Below are positions 11,406 to 23,404 of a stretch of DNA of 64,000 nt, piece by piece. The notes below the pieces were generated by a model. It was not told the origin of the DNA. It was given only the letters and a program-made list of their open reading frames with translations, and did no database searches. Position numbers and translations under genes: made by a program. Source of the stretch: Monodelphis domestica (taxonomy: Eukaryota; Chordata; Mammalia; Didelphimorphia; Didelphidae); assembly GCF_027887165.1 (NCBI RefSeq), contig NC_077232.1:7905891-7969890 (forward strand), read 5' to 3'. Each line of letters opens with the position of its first letter. Position 1 is the first letter of the stretch.

Positions 11406-12647
11406 AAATTAACCTGTTGGTCAGTTCTCACAGTGTGGTCATCTTCCATCACAATCATATGCCACACCTTGCTTTATCATTTCCCAATTGATGGGCATTC
11501 CTTCATTGTCCACTTCTTTGCTACTACAAAGAGGGCTCCTCTAAATATTTTAGAACATAGAATTGTTTCCTTTTCCCATGCTCGCCTTTAAAGACCTCAA
11601 GATGTTTTCCTTTAATATGGTGGAGCTTTTCTTCTGGCTCTTGATAGAGCCTTGCCTCTTTGTCTGGTCTGTCCTTAGCTCCCAATAATGTTGTTGCCAT
11701 TATATTATCTAGGGATGCTGCTAGAATGCCAGTAGAAGTTCCCTGAACCTCTGAAGTTTACAAGATCCTCTTCTTAAAATATTTTATTTACAAAAGAGTT
11801 GTAAAGAGTGAAAGCAGAGAAATACAAAAGGGTAGAGAAGACATTAGCTTATCTAACTAAATATTGCTTTGGTGCTTGACTCAGCCAGGACTTGTTTACC
11901 TTCAACTGGAATTAAACTCTCTCCAGAAGACAGGAAGGGAAAGCCAGCTATCCACTCACCCAAGTGCCCTCTAGAAGCAGGTCAAGGTGATGACTTAAGC
12001 CAAAGATGATTCTTAAGGCTGACTTTTTTCCTTTAGCTGACCTTCTTGAAGCTGACTTCCTTCTTTGGAGTTGGCCAGAAATTGAGGGCCTTTTTTATTG
12101 GCTTCTTGTCCCTTCCCCTTTTCAGAAGTGTTGATTTTGTATCAGGAACTGTGCTAAATGCAAGGGATACAAATACAAACACAATGAAAGATAAGCCTTA
12201 GTCTCAAGGAGCTGACATTCTTTTTAAAAATTTCCTCTTAGCAATAAAATTTTCATTTGTAGAGTTCATTACAATTTTCTAAGTGTTTTTTTTCCCCTCG
12301 TGATCCTCACAACAATCACATGAGATGGACAAGGAGACTTATATCACCCCCATTTTACACATTGAAGAAGAGTTCAGGAATTCCCTTGGCTCACACATGG
12401 TCCATATTGTTAGCACAAGGTCTAAACCTATGTCTTTCTATTCTAAGTCCATTACTCTCTCCTCTCTGGTTTCCCTGTTTGTCTAAGCAGCTGGAAGGTT
12501 CATGACTGAATTCAGGGTTCAATTATTTAATTAATTCCTAATCCTTGGCATGTCTATTTCTTTACCTTTCAGTAATTGGGTTGTTTTCTTTTTCTCTTTC
12601 TTTGTACTATTCCAATTCATTTATGGAAGCAGGGTATAAATTATACA
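11406..12647. other. Decayed repeat mix, no gene seen
   Basis: The part at 11430-11560 resembles an old minus-strand L1 3' end ('tttcccaattgatgggcattcc', 'tttgctactacaaagag'). The part at 12130-12240 resembles antisense L2/L3-type sequence (tcaggaactgtgctaaatgcaagg). The part between about 11620 and 12120 could be an unclassified LTR but has no feature I can defend. Confidence 0.4.
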
Positions 12648-12818
12648 TTAAAAATCCCCTTACCTTCCATTTTAGAAGTGATAATGTGTGTTTTTTCCCA
12701 GGCAGAAGAGTGGTAAGGGCTAGGCAATGGGGGTTAAGTGACTTACCCAGGGTCACAGAACTAGGAAGTGTCTGAGGCCAGACTTGATCCTAGGACCTCC
12801 CATTTATAGGCCTGGCTC
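12648..12818 (-). repeat. CORE-SINE, head-truncated
   Basis: In reverse orientation it shows the CORE segment (gacttacccagggtcacagaa on the plus strand), the B-box region and the tail (cccttaccttccattttagaa). It stops inside the tRNA-like head. Confidence 0.75.
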
Positions 12819-12984
12819 AAGGAGATGACATTCTAATAGAGAAAAGTAAAATAGAAAAGGGAACTTCAAAGGAGGATGCAGGGGAAGAGACTGAGGTACT
12901 TGTAGCATACACGGCATGTTGGCATCTGGGAAGTATGATTGATGTATTGATATTGTACAACTGACACATGGTCAGAAATCTTGA

Positions 12985-13770
12985 TGTTAAAGGGACAGTC
13001 CTAGGCACTAGCAAAGGATAGGCAAATTCATGGGCTGGGTCTGCACATTCATTAACATAGCGCGGGTTGAATTAGGGCATTGCTCTGCTCGGACTGCATT
13101 CATTTACAAAGCGCGGGATGGATTAAACTCCACCTCTTTTATCTCGTCATTGTCAATTCAACCAATGTTAAAAGCTATGTCATGTTATGTATATGTTCCT
13201 AAAACCCTCAATAAATACAAGCACGAAACTCCTCCCTTACTAATTCCTGTCTTGCTCTCTCTTACCAGCTCTCTCTGACTAGTTCTCTCGCCCTTCACTT
13301 CCTCTCTCCCTCTGTTCCCTCATCCCTGATTACTCTCTTGCTTCTCTGTATCTCTTTCCTAGCGACTCGGGTGCTCCCAGTGCCTTGGCACCAGGAGTTA
13401 AGACTCCACCTTTCCTAGCGACGTTGTAGCCTCCAAAGCAAACTCTCTTGTCTAGGAGTATCAAGGGGTTGATACTCCCCACCTATTCTCTTGTTCCTCT
13501 TACTTCCTTGGAGTTTGCATTACTCCCCATGTGTTTCTACTTTTGTCCTTGAGTCATTATTATTCTCCCACTTCCTTAGGCCCCTCTTTCCACCTCAGGT
13601 TATTTCCACAGATATATGTTATAGTACTCCCATGGGGGGTCACTATACCTCCCATCGGGATGCTATAGTACTTGTACTGGTGCCATGGGAGACAAAGTCC
13701 TGTGCAAAGCTCTGTAATGCAAGCTGGAGAGCAATCAAGAGTCTGAGCTCTCTGGAGGTCTCAATATGAG
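12985..13770 (+). repeat. LTR-like block, family unknown
   Basis: The stretch has the anatomy of a retroviral LTR: two near-repeats around 13047-13130 (cattcattaacatagcgcggg and cattcatttacaaagcgcggg), 'caataaatacaag' near 13210 and then a long C/T-rich segment. I found no matching partner and no gag or pol next to it on the same strand. The boundaries are rough. Confidence 0.35.
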
Positions 13771-13799
13771 TCAACAATGTGATATCCAACCCAATCTCA

Positions 13800-14053
13800 T
13801 AATCATTAAACTGGATATCCTAGAATTCAGAGGAGAGATTAACAATTATAAAAATGGGATGTTTGGTGTGGGGGTGGGGGAGGAAACAATGAAACTGATT
13901 AAACATTAATTAATTTGTTTAAAAAGAACGAAACCAAATTACTAATATAAAAAACCGAAAAGGGAATTCACAAAACATGAAGGAGATATAAAAATGTTAT
14001 TAGAAATTATTTTGTTCAATAATATAGAAGTAAAACCAAACACTTAAGTAAAA
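13800..14053 (+). repeat. Older L1 ORF2 relic, left part
   Basis: Together with 20798-21065 this forms a decayed plus-strand L1 ORF2 piece, cut in two by the L1 at 14069-20782. The sequence resumes exactly after the target-site duplication. Confidence 0.5.
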
Positions 14054-14068
14054 TGAATGAATAGTTTT
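14054..14068. repeat. Target-site duplication, left copy
   Basis: tgaatgaatagtttt here is repeated exactly at 20783-20797 on the other side of the L1. A perfect 15-bp duplication is typical of target-primed insertion. Confidence 0.9.
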
Positions 14069-14431
14069 TTTAAAAACATTATTTTATTTGGTCATTTTCA
14101 TACATTATTCCTTGGAAACAGAGATCATTTTCTTTTCCTCCCCTCCCCCCACCAAATCCCACCCATAGCTGATGCACAATTTGTCTGGGTATCACATGTG
14201 TCCTTGCTCTGAAACCATTTCCTTGTTGTTGGTATTTGCATTAGGGTGCTGATTTAGCATCTCTCCTCCATCATGTCCCCTCAACCTTTGTAGTCAAGCA
14301 GTTGCTTTTCATCGGTGTTTTTACTCCCTCAGTTTGCCCTCTGCTTGAGGATAGTTTTTTTTTTCCCCTCATAGATCCCTGCAGATTGTTTAGGGACATT
14401 GTAAAGCCATTAATGGAGAAGTCCATTACGT

Positions 14432-17400
14432 TTAATTGTGCCACAGTGTATCAGTCTTTGTGTACAATGTTTTCCAGGTTCTGCTCCTCTCACTCTGCAT
14501 CACTTCCTGGAGGTTGTTCCAGTTTCCATGGAATTCCTCCACTTTATTATTCCTTTTAGCACAATAGTATTCCATCACCAACATATACCACAGTTTGTTC
14601 AGCCATTCCCCAATTGATGGGCATCCCCTCGTTTTCCAATTTTTGGCCACCACAAAGAGCGCAGCTATGAATATTCTTGTACAAGTCTTTTTCCTTATTA
14701 TCTCTTTGGGGTACAAACCCAGCAGTGCTATGGCTGGATCAAAGGGCAGACATTCTTTTATTGCCCTTTGGGCATAGTTCCAAATTGCCCTCCAGAATGG
14801 TTGGATCAATTCACAACTCCACCAGCAATGCATTAATGTCCCTACTTTGCCACATCCCTTCCAGCATTCATTACTTTCCTTTGCTGTCATGTTGGCCAAT
14901 CTGCTAGCTGTGAGGTGATACCTCAGAGTTGTTTTGATTTGCATTTCTCTGATTATAAGAGATTTAGAACACTTTTTCATGTGCTTATTAATAGTTTTGA
15001 TTTCTTTAACTGAAAATTGCCTATTCATGTCCCTTGCCCATTTTTCAGTTGGAGAATGGCTTGATTTTTTGTACAATTGGTTTAGCTCTTTATAAATTTA
15101 AGTAATTAGACCTTTGTCCGAGGTTTTTGTTATGAAGATTGTTTCCCAATTTGTTGCTTTCCTTCTAATTTTAGTTACATTGGTTTTGTTTGTACAAAAG
15201 CTTTTTAATTTGATGTAGTCAAAATTATTTATTTTGCATTTTGTGACTCTTTCTAAGTCTTGCTTAGTTTTAAAAATTTTCCCTTCCCAAAGGTCTGACA
15301 TGTATACTATTCTGTGTTCACCTAATTTACTTATAGTTTCCTTCTTTATATTCAAGTCATTCACCCATTCTGAGTTTATCTTGATATAGGGTGTGAGGTG
15401 CTGATCCAAACCTAATCTCTCCCACACTGTCTTCTAATTTTCCCAGCAGTTTTTATCAAATAGTGGATTTTTGTCCCAAAGGCTGGGGTCTTTGGGTTTG
15501 TCATAGACTGTCTTGCTGAGGTCATTTACCCCAAGTCTATTCCACTGATCCTCCTTTCTGTTTCTTAGCCAGTACCAAATTGTTTTGATGACCACTACTT
15601 TGTAATATAGTTTGATATCTGGGACTGCAAGGCCACCATCCTTTGTATTTTTTTTTCATGATTTTCCTGGATATCCTTGATCCTTTGTTCTTCCAAATGA
15701 ACTTTGTTATGGTTTTCTCTAATTCAGTAAAAAAGTTTTTTGGTAGTTCAATGGGTATGGCACTAAATAGATAGATAAGTTTGGGTAAGACGATCATTTT
15801 TATTATGTTAGCTCATCCCACCCATGAGCAGTTAATGTTTTTCCAATTGTTTAGATCTAGTTTTAATTGTATGGAGAGTGTTTTGTAGTTGTGTTCATAT
15901 AGTTTCTGTGTTTGTCTTGGCAGATAGATTCCTAAGTATTTTATATTGTCTCAGGTGATTTTAAATGGAATTTCTCTTTCTAATTCTTGCTGCTGAACTG
16001 GGTTGGAGATATATAGAAATGCTGATGACTTATGTGGGTTTATTTTGTATCCTGCAACTTTGCTAAGTTTGTTGATTATTTTGACTAGCTTTTTGGTTGA
16101 TTCCCTAGGATTCTTTAAGTAAATCATCATATTATCCGCAAAGAGTGACAGCTTGGTCTCCTCATTGCCAATTTTAATACCTTCAATTTTTTCTTCTTCT
16201 CTAATTGCTACTGCTAGTGTTTCTAGTATAATATTAAATAATAAAGGTGATAGTGGGCATCCTTGTTTGACTCCTGATCTTATTGGGAATGCTTTGAGTT
16301 TTTCCCCATTGCAGATGATGTTTACTGATGGTTTTAGGTATATACTGTTTATTATTTTTAGGAAAGGGCCTTCTATTCCTATACTTTCTAGGGTTTTCAA
16401 TAGGAATGGGTGTTGTATTTTGTCAAAGGCTTTTTCTGCATCTATTGAGGTAATCATGGGATTTTTGTTGTTTTGCTTGTTTATATGGTCAATTATGTGG
16501 ATGGTTTTCCTAATATTGAACCATCCTTTCATTCCTGGTATGAATCCTACCTGATCATAGTGGATAACCCTTGTGATGACTTGCTGGAATCTTTTTGCTA
16601 GTATCCTCTTTAAGATTTTTGCATCTATATTCGTTAGGGAGATTGGTCTATAGTTTTCTTTCTCTGTTTTTAACCTGACTGGCTTTGGGATCAGTATCAT
16701 TTTTGTGTCGTAAAAAGACTTTGGTAGAATCCCTTCTTGGCTTATTCTGTCAAATAGTTTGTATAATATTGGGGTTAGCTGTTCTTTGAATGTTTGATAG
16801 AATTCATTTGTGAATCCTTCTGGATCTGGGGATTTTTTCTTAGGGAGTTCTTTGATGGCTTGTTCAATTTCTTTTTCTGATATGGGGTTGTTTAGGTAAT
16901 TTATTTCTTCTTCTTTTAGTCTAGGCAATTTATATTTTTGTAAGTATTCATCCATATCACTTAGATTGCCATATTTGTTGCCATATAATTGGGCATAGTA
17001 GTTTTTAATTATTGCCTTGATTTCCTCTTCATTAGAGGTGAGGTCTCCCTTTTCATCTTGGATACTGTCAATTTTTTTTCTTTCCTTTTCTTAATTAGAC
17101 TGACTAGTACTTTGTCAATTTTATTTGTTTTTTCAAAGTACCAGCTTCTAGTCTTATTCATTAAATCAATAGTTCTTTGACTTTCAATTTTATTAATTTC
17201 TCCTTTGATTTTTAGGATCTCTAATTTAGTCTTCATCTGAAGATTTTGAATTTGTTCACTTTCTAGTTTTTTAATTGGCATGCCCAATTCATTGACCTCT
17301 GCCTTTCTTAATTTGTTTATATATGACCTCAAGGATATAAATTTCCCCCTGAGTATTGCTTTGGCTGCATCCCAAAGGTTTTGAAAGGATGTCTCACCAT

Positions 17401-18232
17401 TGTTATTTTCTTCAATGAAGTTATTAATTGTTTCTATGATTTGTTCTTTAACTAGCCGGTTTTGGAGAATCATATTGTTTAATTTCCAATTAATTTTTTA
17501 TCTATCTCTCCATGTACCCTTACTAATTATTATTTTTATTGCATTGTGGTCTGAGAAGGTTGCATTTATTATTTCTGCCATTTTGCACTTGTTTGCAAAG
17601 ATTTTGTGCCCTAATACATGTTCAATTTTTGTGAATGTACCATGTGCTGCTGAAAAGAAGGTGTATTCCCTTTTGTCCCTATTTATTTTCCTCCATATGT
17701 CTACTAACTCTAATTTTTCTAAGATTCCATTTACTTCTCTCACCTCTTTCTTATTTATTTTTTGATTTGATTTATCTAGTTTGGATAGGGGAAGATTCAG
17801 ATCTCCCACTAGTATAGTTTTTCTATCTGTTTCATCCTTGAGCTCCTCTAATTTCTCCTTTAGAAATTTGGATGCTCTGCCATTTGGTGCATACATATTG
17901 AGTACAGATATTTCCTCATTGTCTATACTGCCTTTTATCAGGATGTAATTACCTTCCCTATCTCTTTTAATTAGATTTATTTTTACTTTGGCTTTGTCTG
18001 ATATCATGATTGCTACCCCTGCCTTCTTTTTATCAGTTGATGCCCAATAGATTTGGCTCCATCCTCTTACTTTCACCCTATGCGTATCTACCTACCTCAT
18101 GTGTGTTTCTTGCAGACAGCATATGGTAGGGTTTTGGATTCTAATCCACTCTGCTATTTGCTTGCATTTTATGGGTGAGTTCATTCCATTCACATTCAGA
18201 GTTATGATTACTAGCTGTGTATTTCCCAGCAT
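14432..18232 (-). pseudogene. L1 ORF2 (endonuclease and reverse transcriptase), broken
   Basis: ORF2 makes the endonuclease-RT that drives target-primed reverse transcription. The ATG at 18232 starts MLGNTQLVIITLNVNG, matching the L1 endonuclease N-terminus. The stop at 14432-14434 closes a 3.8-kb frame, close to the usual 1275 codons. Endonuclease (to about 17500), RT ('[19 protein letters not shown]' near 16270), and the C-terminal cysteine motif ('CWKGCGKVGTLMHCWWSC' near 14850) are all readable. I count six in-frame stops (near 18092, 17498, 15951, 15816, 15434, 15098) and two frameshifts (near 17080 and 15650). Two of the stops look like CGA to TGA decay. The catalytic FADD box reads FADN, with AAT at 16131-16133, so the RT would be dead even without the stops. 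Confidence 0.9.
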
Positions 18233-18980
18233 TTTGATTTCTACTCCTGGTTCTGCCTTTTCTTCTTTCACTATTTCCTTCTACACCAATGTTTGTTTAT
18301 AGTCAGTCCCCCTAGTTCCCCCCTTATTTTACTTCCCTTTCTACCCCCCTCCCTTCTCATTCCCTCCCTTATTTTCCTCTGTAGTCTTTTTAAAATTCCC
18401 CCCTCCCTCTCCGTCCCTTGTACTGCTTCCCTCCCCACCAGTCCTTTTGTTACCCTTCTACTCCCCTATATGGCGCAAATCTATTCCCTTCCCCAATGGA
18501 TTGGATTGTTCTTCCCTCTTTGGGTCAGTTTCAAAGTACATAAGATTTGAGTATTTCCTATCTCCAACATCTTTTCCCTTCCAGTCTATCGATGTTCTCC
18601 CCCCTCCTGCCATGAGCTTCTTTGTGACATGTAAATTTACCCCCATTTGTTTCTTTTCCCATTTCTTTTAGTATTAACCTCTTTTTTTTAGCTCTGGTCA
18701 TATGTATATATATATACATATATATATATATACATATATACATACACATGTATATGTATTTATGCATGTATATATCTTTATACCTATTTATGCCTTTTCC
18801 TTTCATCCTATATAGTTTGTCACTGTTCCCTCTAAATGTAATTCTTCTAGCTGCCCAGGTGATAGCAACAGTTTATAAGAGTTACCAATGACCTCTTTTC
18901 TTATAGGGATACATATCATTTTAACATATTGAGTCACTTAAAAATTTTTTTGTTGTGGTTTCCCCCCCCCCCCCCCTTTT
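18233..18980 (-). other. Unusually long L1 inter-ORF spacer
   Basis: Between the ORF1 stop and the ORF2 ATG lie about 748 bp, against a few tens of bases in human L1. On the sense strand it holds a G homopolymer (18962-18976 is C on the plus strand), a TA-rich microsatellite (about 18700-18780) and a G/A-rich purine stretch (about 18300-18430). No convincing protein is encoded. Confidence 0.75.
18700..18780. repeat. TA-rich microsatellite
   Basis: Alternating 'tatata' with 'catacacatg' steps inside the L1 inter-ORF spacer. Confidence 0.8.
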
Positions 18981-20059
18981 TTAATTACCTTTTGATGATT
19001 CTCTTGAGTGCTGTGCTTGGACATCAAATTTTCTGTTCAGGTCTGGTCTTTTATTTATGAATGCTTGTAATTCTTCGGTTGTGTTGAATGACCATACTTT
19101 CCCCTGTAAGAATATAGTCAGTTTTGATGGGTATTTTATTCTTGGTTGTAGACCTAGTTCCCTTGCTTTCCGGAATATCGTATTCTATGCCTTTTGGTCC
19201 TTCAGTGTGGATGCAGCCAGATCCTGTGTTAACCTCACCATGTTTCCATGGTATCTGAATGGCTTCTTCTTGGCAGCTTGTAATATCTTTTCTTTGATCT
19301 GATAGATTTTGAATTTGGTTATAACATTTCTTGGTGTTGTCAGTTGGGGATTAAATACAGGGAGTGATCTGTGGATTCTTTCAATCTCCTCTCTCCCCTC
19401 TTGTTCTAGGATATCAGGACAGTTTTCCTGAATAATTTCCTCCAGTATTATGTCCAGGCTTTTTCTTTTGTCATGGTCTTCTGGTAGTCCAGTGATTCTT
19501 AAATTGTCTCTTCTTGAATGATTTTCTAAATCATCTGTTTTATGAATGAGATGCTTCACATGTTCCTCAATTTTCTCATTCTTTTTGTTTTGTTTTATAG
19601 TGTCCTGCTGCCTTGTGTGGTCACTTAATTCCAGTTGTTGTATTCTGGTTCTTAAAGATTGGATTTCATCTCTGGCTTTTTGGTCATCCTTTTCATTCTG
19701 GTCTGATTTTCTTTGGAGATTGTCTTTCATCTCTTTACCTTGTCTTTCATCTCCTTTGCCTCATCTTTCATTTCCTTTGCCTCATTCTCCAGCTGGTTGA
19801 TTTTGGCTTTCAAGATACTATTTTTTTGTTTTAGTTCAAGTGCCTCTGTTTCCAGATGACTTATCTTAATTTTTAAGTTCTTTTCCCAATTGTCTTCAGC
19901 CTCTCTTAGTTGTGTTTTGAGTTCTTCCACAGCCTGTATCCAATTCGCTGGGATTTCTGATTTATCGTTTGCTGATCTCTCCCCCTCTGTTCCATTTGCT
20001 GAGTAGTAGCTGTCTATTGTAGTTTCTTTCTTCTTTTTCTTTTGTTTGCTCAAGTTCAC
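18981..20059 (-). pseudogene. L1 ORF1 (RNA-binding chaperone), broken
   Basis: ORF1 encodes the coiled-coil RNA-binding protein of the L1 ribonucleoprotein. The start at 20059 gives a basic N-terminus (KQKKKKK), then a long heptad-like coiled coil with a small tandem repeat of 'AKEMKD' near 19750. An RRM-type segment follows ('RRDNLRITGLPEDHDKR' near 19525-19475), and then the C-terminal domain ending at the TAA at 18981-18983. There is one frameshift near 19730 and one in-frame stop near 19185; downstream of that stop the same frame still reads 'QPRIKYPSKLTIFLQGK', as in L1 ORF1 C-termini. The span, about 1.08 kb, fits the family. Confidence 0.85.
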
Positions 20060-20764
20060 CCCTTCTTTACTCCCCGTATTTGTCTGTGTTCTTGTTCCTC
20101 TCTTTTTTTTTGTTTTTTTGGGGGCTTAAATCAGTCTCCCCTCTTGGAGCTTCACCAGAAGATCTCTCGGGGAGGGTTGTTGAGGGTTTGAGCTTCCCTG
20201 TCCTCTGTAGGCTTTTGATTGGCTTAAAGTCCAGCATTCAATGAGGATGCGTGTGGAGCCTGGGCTTCCCTGAGTTCAGGAGACTTTTGATGGGATTAGG
20301 TTCAGCTTAGTTGTGCTGGGCTTGCTCTGAGTCCTAAACTTCCTGGAAGGCTGGAGCAAAAATGGAGGATCTCCAAAGCTCTGACCAGGCTTCCAGGTCT
20401 ATGCTCCCTCTCTAGCTCCTTCCCCACCATCTGTGTTGGATGCTCTGAACTTGGCCAGCCCTGCTCTCAAGCTTTGCCCTTCAGACCAGCACCTTTGCCT
20501 TCCTAGAAGTTCCCGCTGCTGCTGGAATCTCAGAGCTCTGGGTGGGAGGGGGGATGGGTCCTGGGACCTTCCTTCTGTCTTCCCCTTAAAACCGAGTGCT
20601 CTCGGATTCTGGCTTTTTGGGGGGCGTACCTTTTGAATTAGGTCCAACAGAAGGGTTCTGTGGCTCTGTCTTTTTGTTGAGTTTGGTTTTCATTCCCCTG
20701 GGAGCATTCAGTTTGTGATCGGTAAGGAAGGGTTTTCAGAGGTCTGAACTTCTGCTCCTTCTAG

Positions 20765-20776
20765 GCCGCCATCTTG
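20765..20776 (-). promoter_or_regulatory. YY1-type site at L1 5' end
   Basis: The sense strand reads CAAGATGGCGGCC, the YY1 core (AAGATGGCGGC), a few bases after the first base of the element. Human L1 carries a YY1 site at the same place, where it sets the transcription start. The presence of the site supports an intact 5' end. Confidence 0.75.
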
Positions 20777-20782
20777 ACTCCC

Positions 20783-20797
20783 TGAATGAATAGTTTT
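20783..20797. repeat. Target-site duplication, right copy
   Basis: This is an exact match to 14054-14068. Confidence 0.9.
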
Positions 20798-21065
20798 AAG
20801 GATATAAAAAGCACAAATTAGTACAAGAAAATGTAGAGAATTTAAACAATTCCATTTTTGAGGAAGAAATAGAACAAGTCAAATGAACTTTCAAAGCAAA
20901 ACAAACAAAAAACAGAAATCAACCAAAAATTTGATAGATTCACTACTGAATCCTATCAGTCTTTCAAGGAGCAATTCAAGGAGCAATTAATTAAAAAGAA
21001 GACAAACTATTTGTAAAATTGGAAAAAGAAGAAATCTGCCTAAATTTCTGCTGTGTTATAGATAA
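20798..21065 (+). repeat. Older L1 ORF2 relic, right part
   Basis: The relic still reads like the RT-upstream part of L1 ORF2: 'VQENVENLNNSIFEEEIEQ' near 20822-20878 compares with the 'LPRL..EEV.SLN.PI...EIE' stretch of intact elements. It is the continuation of 13800-14053. Confidence 0.55.
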
Positions 21066-21094
21066 TTATTTTTTGAACTAAATTCTCATTTTCA

Positions 21095-21271
21095 GAATTA
21101 GACTCAATACTGTGTATTGGTTCCAAGGCAGAGGAATGGTAAATACTACTCAATGGGGGTTGAATGACTTGCTCAGGGTCAAATAGTTAGGAAATGTCTG
21201 AGGCTATATTTGAACCCAGGACCTCCCATCTATCCTCACTCTTTATTTACTGAGCTACTTAACTGCCCCCA
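21095..21271 (-). repeat. CORE-SINE
   Basis: The tail, the CORE segment and the head are all visible in reverse orientation, but diverged (gacttgctcagggtcaaatag). Confidence 0.75.
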
Positions 21272-21479
21272 ATATAGCTATGATCTTGAAACATGAACCA
21301 GGAAGAGTAAAAAAAAAAAGGAAAAATAAATCTTCAAATCAGTGCAGTTGAGAAAACTGAGGATCAGAGAGTTCAAGTGGTTTGTCCAGTATCTTGTAGC
21401 TAGAAAGTACCTGAGAGGGAAACCTTGAACATATCGTCTTGCCTGGACAATCACCATAGTTTTAGAGCTGGAATCAATC

Positions 21480-22320
21480 ATGAAGTCTTTATTAAGCATT
21501 TATGCTATGTCAGGTAGTGTGCAAGACAGTGGATATTCAGAAACGAATATGAAAGGACTCCTGGCTTTAAGGACTTGGTATTCTATCAGGAGGGACAATA
21601 AGCACATATAGAAATATATTCAAAATAAATGCAAAGTGACTATGAAGTAGTTTGTGAAGGGAGGATACTAGGACCTGGGACAAACCAGAAAGGCCTCCTT
21701 GATGTGGAAGATAGTGCTTGAACTATGCTTTGAAAGACATAAAGGATTCTGAGACAGAGAGGGGAGCCGGGAGTATATTCCATGCCCTGGGGTGGTCATT
21801 GTATGCTTGGTGATCAGAAATGGAGTATCATGTGTGAGGAATAGTGATTGGTATCCCTTGGCTGGGCAATGGATTATGGGAAGAGAAGGACTATGTAATG
21901 AAACTTAAAAGGTTTATTTGTCTGGAGGATTAAAATCTGAAAGGAGTTTTTAATTTGATCCTCTAGATAAAAAGTCAGAAGAGGGAAGTGGATCATGGCC
22001 AAGTCTAACTTAAGGTTAATTGTTTTGGCAGTTGTATGGAGGATGCCCTGGAGGAGGAGAAGCAGGAATTCCAATAAGAGGCTATTACAATAGTTGAGGT
22101 ATGATATGAAGACCTGGAGGAGTATGCTAGTTACATGAATGTATATCTGATGTTGTAGAGGCAGAAATGACAAGATTTGATAACCAATTCAATCCAGAGA
22201 GAAGAGACCAGGATGAATGCTTAGGATGTGAAAATGAGTGAATGAAATAGATGACCTGGACAGTAATTGTGAAGTTGCCAAGAGGAGTGAGTTTTGGGGT
22301 GTGTGGAGTGAGAAATTAGT
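21480..22320 (-). repeat. L2/L3-type LINE fragment, antisense
   Basis: The plus strand begins with 'tctttattaagcatttatgctatgtcagg' and later has 'gaggctattacaatagttgagg' and 'aggcctccttgatgtgg'. That order is what an L2/L3 (CR1-clade) 3' region gives when read backwards. The copy is old. Confidence 0.5.
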
Positions 22321-22434
22321 ATCCAAAATGAATATGCTTAGGACCCCAGTAAAATCAGTCTCTCCCAGGAGTTCCTCAACCCAACTAGAATACAAAGATC
22401 TCTTAAATACCTGAATGAGACAGAAATAACTCAT

Positions 22435-23205
22435 GCCTTTACTATACTTTTACCTTTGCTTGCCACCTGTAACTTTACTTACCTTGACTGTCTAAACTTC
22501 CTTACCTTACTTTCTGTAGTAGCTTCCTAACTGTCTATGGCCAATCTGGTATTATTTTCTCTCAAATAAATAAATAAAATTTATCTTTAGTAATTGTTTT
22601 CTTGTAATGGAGTCAGTTTGAACCATCAATCAGTTCTTTAGATGAAACCCAGTCAGCTTTGTCCACATCAATCCCAATCTCGAAATCTAGACCTGGGTCT
22701 TTACTAGCCTATCACTTAGAATGCAGTTGACTCTTTAGTAGCTGCAGTTCACTCTGCGTCAGTTCAGAGTACATCTTCTGTATATGACACACAGGGGAGT
22801 TTTCTGGTGTTCCTTTTAGATATATGTTGAGCCAGTTCATGTTACAACAAGGAAGGAATCAGCTGTTGATACCAAACATCCGATTCTCATGAACTTGTTA
22901 GTGTTTTTTGGATTCCGTCATGCCTCAGAACAGCTTTGCCTCAATGTCTTCTCCTGTAGGGCCAAACCCAAAGCAAACTTTGGTAAGTGCATCACATGGT
23001 ATAGTGATCCCTGTTTTAAGATTTCAGGGATTAAGGTGGTTGCATAAAGGTCTCAAAGCCCCACTCCTGGCTTCCAGATAATTTTGCTTTGTTTCCAGGA
23101 AGCTTTGAGGAATTAGTGCTCTTCCTTATAGCTATTGCCCCAAGATAGCCAAAATTATTTGCTCAGAAAGTGTTTCTGCATAATATGACCTTCTGAGTCA
23201 CTAGA
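22435..23205. other. Single-copy looking stretch, no gene seen
   Basis: This AT-balanced sequence has no open frame of note. A short segment at 22962-22984 is flanked by splice-like signals (ctcctgtag before, gtaagtg after), but nothing else supports an exon. Confidence 0.4.
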
Positions 23206-23207
23206 TT

Positions 23208-23404
23208 AAAAAAAACAAAAACCCTTACCTTTCATCTTAGAATCAATACTGTGTATTGGTTCCAGGGCAGAAGAGTGAGGGTCAAGTGACTTGCCCAGGG
23301 TCACAGAGCTAGGAAGTGTCTGAGGCCAGAATTAGAACCCTAGAACCCAGGTCCTCCCATCTCTGGGCTGGCTCTCAATCCACTGAGCAACCCGGCTGCT
23401 CCCC
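23208..23404 (-). repeat. CORE-SINE, near full length
   Basis: It runs from an A-rich tail complement (aaaaacccttacctttcatctt) to the complement of the tRNA-like head (gagcaacccggctgct). Confidence 0.85.

Larger units (their letters stand above)
14069..20782 (-). mobile_element. Nearly complete L1 (LINE-1), about 6.7 kb
   Basis: The element runs 5' to 3' from 20782 to 14069. It has a roughly 720-bp 5' UTR starting with GGGAGTCAAGATGGCGGCC, ORF1 from 20059, a long inter-ORF spacer, ORF2 from 18232 to 14432 and a 360-bp 3' UTR with the G-rich polypurine tract usual in L1 (plus strand 14134-14165 is C-rich). A short T-run at 14065-14071 is the poly(A) end. It is full length with perfect target-site duplications, so the insertion is not ancient. 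Both ORFs carry stops and frameshifts, so it is immobile now. Confidence 0.93.

Noticed and set aside
22962-22984. Possible 23-base microexon
   Set aside because: The splice-like signals on both sides are the only evidence; such pairs occur by chance.
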